Shown: positions 59,425 through 64,000 of the stretch, piece by piece
How the letters are laid out: every line of letters starts with the position of its first letter
Position numbering within the stretch: the stretch's first letter is position 1
Assembly: GCA_014871385.1 (NCBI GenBank)
Contig: CM026425.1
Location: 15,125,990-15,189,989 of the forward strand
DNA from: Ceratodon purpureus
Lineage: Eukaryota > Streptophyta > Bryopsida > Pseudoditrichales > Ditrichaceae
Direction: 5' to 3'
DNA length: 64,000 bases
Notes under the pieces: model-generated
Told to the model about the DNA's origin: nothing
The model's database searches: none
The model's input: only the letters and a program-made list of their open reading frames with translations
Program-made: the position numbers and the translations under genes

Positions 59425-61065
59425 ATAATTAAATTTAAAATACAGTATTTTATAAACAATTCTAGTTGAAAACATTTATAACACAAAACTCATAGCATAA
59501 TGGCAAAATTTATCTGTTTTGTGTAAAAAATAAACACACATCTTCATATACACAGATTTTAATTTTAATAAATTTTTTATTTTTTATTTTTAAAACTGAA
59601 TTACTTCACAAAAAATGGTTCGTTCAATTATAATTTATGCGCTTATAAAACATTACAAATGTAGTAAAAGAGGACGTGCGGATCCTTCGTTTTTATGATC
59701 ATTTGTAGGTGTTTTGATACTATTGACATTGCTTCATGTAAGCATATCTTAAAAAATCATAATTAAATGTACAAATTATAAAATCTTATTATGAAATCCA
59801 AAGATTTTAATACTTTTAAACAAACTATAGTGTGAAAATGTTCAATGCACAATTTCCATATATGTTCAATGCACATAATCTATGAAAATCTACAATTGGT
59901 ATATAAATATATATATATAAAATAAAATTTAGCAATTAACTGTCAAAACATACTTAAACATAAATTGGTCTTCCATTACATATATAAGATTAATTGAAAT
60001 CACAATTATTTAAAAGAAATAAATAAATTAATGACAATTCATCATTAAAGAGTCACTTCCATATTTGAGGATGTTTATAATAACAACTACAAATCTATTA
60101 ATCAGAGAGATTAATATTTTCATTCTATAAAGTGTTGCAATAGTTTACGTGAGTCTTTTTATTTTTTAGATTAGTTTTGCCACTACGTCAATAAAACAAT
60201 TCAAATTTTCAATTTCAAAGATTATTGGTACCATTGTATCTAAAGAATATTTGAATACTACATACAAAATAAACTTCTATCTAGATCAAATTTTGTTTCA
60301 AAAACTGTAGATGCTTCAAAAGCACATACTATCATATCTTCTATCAAGATCAATTGAAAAGCATGTACTATTATATTTATTGCCTGCATTAATTAATTGT
60401 ATCTACTGTCTCAATCAATTGATTGTATGTATTGTCTGAATGCATCCACTTTAGACTGAGTCGCCACCATATCTAGAGATGCTTCAAAAGTACACTTGAA
60501 TAGAGTAGTTGTCTAGATCAGCATACTAGTTATTCTCATAACGTACTCACCACATCAATAATCTCATAACTTTCATATTTGCTGTCTACATCCATTGAAT
60601 AACTGAACCACCACAAACATTTGTAGATGTTTGAGAAGTAAATACAAAGAGAATCACTCTCAAGAGCCATTGACTAACTCAGCGTGCTCTCAATATCTTA
60701 TTATTCATATCTACTAGGCACATCAATTGATGAAGTGAACTGTCACTATATCTTCTGATGCTTCAAAAGTACATTCAAATAGAATAACTGTCAAATCAAT
60801 AGGCTAGCTGTAGATATTGTTGGTTTCAATCTTTTTGGCATTTAGTATCCATATCAATGGATTAATTGAGTGGTGTCTACTGTCCATATCAATGGATGAA
60901 CTCAGCCTACCTCCATATCTATACATGCTTTGAAAATATATACAAATAGAATAACTGTCAACATCAGAGTTGATATAGGAAGCTTATTGCTAGAATAACT
61001 CTCAAGATTGCCCGACCAGATAAGAGAATAACTCTCAAAATCAGCTTATTGCTAGTGTCATACCT

Positions 61066-61212
61066 TTTTTTTTTTTTTTTTTGAAGTAAATGAAGGAAAA
61101 TTCAATGCAGAGAGGAAACAGTTACAAACCCTCATCGGACCGGAGTCCAAGCTAGAGGAGATCAAGAGTCACCTGTTAACAATCAAAAATCTCGAGGGCA
61201 TGGCATTCCACC
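61066..61212 (-). mobile_element. Short retro-insertion (LINE 3' end or SINE)
   Basis: A T-tract at the left end corresponds to a poly(A) tail on the minus strand. The insert has 11-bp target duplications with one mismatch: GTGTCATACCT at 61055-61065 and GTGTTATACCT at 61213-61223. The other copy of the long repeat (near 40400) has the uninterrupted site. The minus-strand end 'ttgaattttccttcatttac' before the tail resembles plant LINE trailers. There is no coding capacity. Confidence 0.75.
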
Positions 61213-61460
61213 GTGTTATACCTGTCTGGCTCAATCCTATAACCGATTATATACAATTAGTCCATTAATATTGACGGTTAGGCAAATGCTGAATCCAAAT
61301 TCAATGTAGTCTTAGAAAATCAATAATTTGATTTGTTCCACCTTATTGTAAGTATGAAACAATAAAATATTATTAAAAATTTATTATAATGATATTTTCA
61401 GATTTGATTTTATAAAGAAACAAATGTACTTTGGTAATAAAATACAAAACCTTCAAGTCT

Positions 61461-62396
61461 TTAACCCCTAAATTTCCTTGTGTTTTTGAGAGCTTGAATC
61501 CTCAAAACTGCGATTTGTTACCACTATGCCTTCCCGAGGATATGAACAAACTTTTTAACCTTTTCTGGAATTTCAACCGTAAGATCTTGTACATAACCCT
61601 ACTTTGATGAACCAATCAAAATTTCAACTGTTGGATGTTTTTCATTAGTGAGATCGTAGTGTTCAAAGTTTCAGTAGATATTTTTTTGTGCCTTGGTCGA
61701 GAGGCATGGTGCAAATGGGCCAAAGGGAGACTCGATGATTATTACTTCAAACATTTTGGTCACATTTTTTTCCATGTAGCTAACTAAGTTAGGTATGCTC
61801 ATGCAATATTTTAGGCCAAAAAAACGCTTTTAGACCTTCATTAAAATTAGTTTCTATAAGAAGGTATAAAATTGACAAAATTGTAAAACATGCATTACAA
61901 AAACAGTTTGTGAGTTAAAGAAAAAGTGAACGGTGAGTAGGTACCTTTGTAAATTTGTGATTTTTAGAAAAAATAATTTAAAAAAAACTCAAAAATCTCG
62001 AATTTTGACAAATTTTTAATGGAAAAATTCAGAAATTACTAAAAACTTTGAAGCTTGTCTTTGTAAGTTTTGGAGGCTGCCCTTGTAAAATTGGTAAACT
62101 TTTTTACTTGGATCACTATGGAATTTGAGTAGTTATTTGGTTATGAACATATTTCAATTTTTTTTTTTCTTAAAAAGACCTAATTTTATACTGCCCGTTT
62201 TGGACTTGAAACCTAAAATTCCCAGATGAAGGTTTTAAAATTGGAATTTGGCTTCAAATTTTTTCCTACATAGACCTTACTGTAAAAGGAGCTCCCAGTA
62301 AAAATCTTGAAAAAAAATATTACTTTTAACCTCCCCATCTAGGTTGCCCGAAATAGCCAAAACCCATTTTGGGTTTTAAGGATAGTTAGGGGTTAA
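61461..62396. mobile_element. Non-autonomous TTAA (piggyBac-type) element
   Basis: TTAACCCCTAAATTTCCTT at the left and, on the opposite strand, TTAACCCCTAACTATCCTT at the right, with TTAA at 61461-61464 and 62393-62396. The corresponding place in the first long repeat (40652-40655) holds a single TTAA without the 0.93 kb, so insertion at TTAA is directly visible. A nearby short indel of about 20 bases also separates the two copies. It has no coding capacity, so it would need a transposase from elsewhere. Confidence 0.7.
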
Positions 62397-62585
62397 AACC
62401 AAACTAAATTGTTCTCAAATTCATGCCTAAACTATTCTATTCATCAACCAAAACTAAGGTTAGAAAACACAAACCAAAACCTCCATTGGAAAAACTACCA
62501 TACAAAGCAACAAGTTACCAAACCAACCACAAGACTAGTTATCAAAAAAACACTAAGTAAAACAAACCATTAACACCAAATACCC

Positions 62586-63638
62586 ACATCACCGCTTCAA
62601 AAAGAAGTAAAAAAGCCATCACCACCAAGGTAAAGAAGGACGTACCATATGAAAACGACCCTTCACCCACCCCAATCAAGCCACACTAGGAAACCCAACC
62701 CCCAACCAAAGACTATTACCAAGCCAAAGTATATCCCCTTTGGAGGATCCCAAGGGGGGGAAGGGGGGCAATTTAGATCAACATAGTGGGTGGGGGGTGA
62801 AATAGACAGCAGAGGTGGAAAGTAATACCACAATAATTAAACAAAATTCCACAAAATGCAGAAATGAGGGCTGCAATGGTGGTCCTATCATTATTCATTT
62901 TTTGCTACAAAACAACGCCACATCAATGTGAGACTATACACACATACAAGTCCCCCCAACCTTGCTCATTTCATTGCCACTGCCATTGCCATAGCAAATC
63001 ATTCACCCTGCTCCCAGTGCTATTGCTGTCTGTTCCCCTCTCTCTTCCTACCAGTCCTCTGCCTTTCCGTTCCCTTCCTTTGGGGAAGAAAGGAAGGCAG
63101 AAGAGCCCTGGTTTCTGTTGGTTGGGAAGGCCTGTTTTTTGTATGTTAAACTTAACATACGAGTTGGTCATATGTTTTTTTGTGTTTCCTCCCACTACTG
63201 AGTCCTCCAGGCTCCTTCCATCCCCTGAATGGAAGAAGGAGATGGAATACTACTCTTCTGCTTCCGGTGACATCTCCTAATGCTATTATACATATTCTAC
63301 TCCCTGATTGACTGTCATGAAGGTTTGCTTTGCTTTGCTGGTCGATGATGATGCTTTCTTCTTCTTCTGTTATGTGAAGTTGTGTGTGTATTGTGTTGCT
63401 TATGCTAAGTGGAGTGAGTGAAGTAAAGAGTGTAGTTGTGTTGAGCCAGTCAATGATATGAGAGTGAGTTTGTGAGTTTCTGTAAGTGGACTCTTCTGTC
63501 ATGGATGAACGTCTTCAAGAGGGTGTTGTGTTGTGGTTCGATTCCACTGTCAGCAGCGTTGCCATCACGTGGATTAAGGTGCTTTGTGTCCCCAAACATG
63601 CATGGCCACATTCGCACCAAGGAGATATGAACACACAA
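62586..63638 (+). other. Right-hand intergenic region
   Basis: The strand composition changes after 62740 (G-runs at about 62750-62800). The 138-codon frame at 62864-63280 is rich in Cys, His, Leu and Pro but shows no domain. The stretch 63300-63480 is rich in T and G with simple repeats and looks like leader or intron sequence of a gene running off the window. No call is possible. Confidence 0.3.
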
Positions 63639-63727
63639 GGCCGCCAACACGAGCCTTGTGTGTTTTGATTACATAGGCGTTGGGGTCACGTATGTAGTCA
63701 AAGCACACAAGGCCCGTGCTGGCGGCC
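63639..63727. repeat. Near-perfect 36-bp foldback (hairpin)
   Basis: The left arm 63639-63674 (GGCCGCCAACACG...GATTACAT) and the right arm 63692-63727 (ATGTAGTC...GGCGGCC) are reverse complements except at four positions, with a 17-nt loop. Transcribed RNA would fold into a long stem in which several of the differences become G-U pairs. It could be a microRNA-like precursor or a foldback transposon remnant. Confidence 0.7.
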
Positions 63728-64000
63728 CGTGTTGGTGGCCGGTAGCTGAACTCATGAGGATGAGGGGCCGAACGAGGGTGGTGAAGGAGATGAGGTTTGT
63801 CAACTTGTTTTTTTTAATTTCGTTTGTTGTTTTTCATTGTGATGGCAGCTGGTTTGAAATCCTATGCTTAATGGGTGCAAACCACAACACAACACCACAA
63901 CCAACACAAACTCTGTTTCGTGGAGTTTGGGAGTTTGGGTTGTTCGCGGTTTTGTGAACTGGTTTGCTGGATGCTCTGTTTTTTTTTGTTCAACTCTGTT
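63728..64000. other. Window edge, no gene recognised
   Basis: An open frame 63658-63957 overlaps the hairpin and has no recognisable domain. Confidence 0.3.

Larger units (their letters stand above)
59425..62585. repeat. Long AT-rich direct repeat, copy 2, with two insertions
   Basis: Colinear with 38760-41075 from 'ataaacaattctagttgaaaa' onwards. It is about 0.85 kb longer because of a retro-insertion at 61066-61212 and a TTAA element at 61461-62396, both absent from copy 1. Confidence 0.75.

Noticed and set aside
62864..63280. 138-codon frame near the right edge
   Set aside because: Low-complexity Cys/His/Leu/Pro composition, no domain, and open frames on both strands.

Overview
The window is nuclear DNA of a land plant, most likely a bryophyte and probably a moss. 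The plant call rests on DC1 zinc fingers, the plant MLKL-type (DUF1221/HeLo-like) N-terminal domain, a double-B3 gene, a plant LUC7 gene and an SCL-type SR gene. The bryophyte call is only inference, from short GT-AG introns and islands of balanced base composition in very AT-rich DNA.

Left part (1 to about 25 kb): two tandem copies of one large gene (6553-10797 and 18765-22985, + strand). Three exons per copy can be joined with identical intron phases. Each would encode about 1165-1170 residues: an MLKL/DUF1221-like helical domain, a kinase domain with all catalytic motifs intact, about four DC1 fingers, a coiled coil and an unrecognised C-terminal domain. Decayed remnants of the last exon lie at about 3.1, 11.8, 13.1 and 24.0 kb, and a broken G-type lectin receptor kinase lies at 3.6-4.7 kb. 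It looks like an expanding and decaying tandem cluster of candidate immune genes.

Middle part (26-38 kb): two complete splicing-factor genes face away from each other. A LUC7-type U1 snRNP gene has 14 coding exons on the minus strand (26166-31081). An SCL-type SR gene has 7 coding exons on the plus strand (34797-38227). A sequence of about 110-120 bp is shared, in the same relative orientation, by their upstream regions.

Right part (38-64 kb): dense with mobile DNA. A candidate piggyBac-like element of about 11.3 kb (44644-55925) ends on both sides in TTAA plus a perfect 15-bp inverted repeat. It carries a four-exon transposase gene with the DDD residues, a PRP8 exon fused to most of a CWC22 gene, and a two-B3-domain gene. 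Next to it are a MITE-like element with 27-bp inverted repeats and a small TTAA-flanked element. A 2.3-kb AT-rich block (38.8-41.1 kb) returns at 59.4-62.6 kb, where it has gained a second small TTAA element and a short retro-insertion. The first block preserves both empty sites. A 5'-truncated LINE and a near-perfect 36-bp foldback hairpin complete the region.

Intron-exon models were built by eye from splice consensus, phase and remembered family sequences. No transcript or database search was available.
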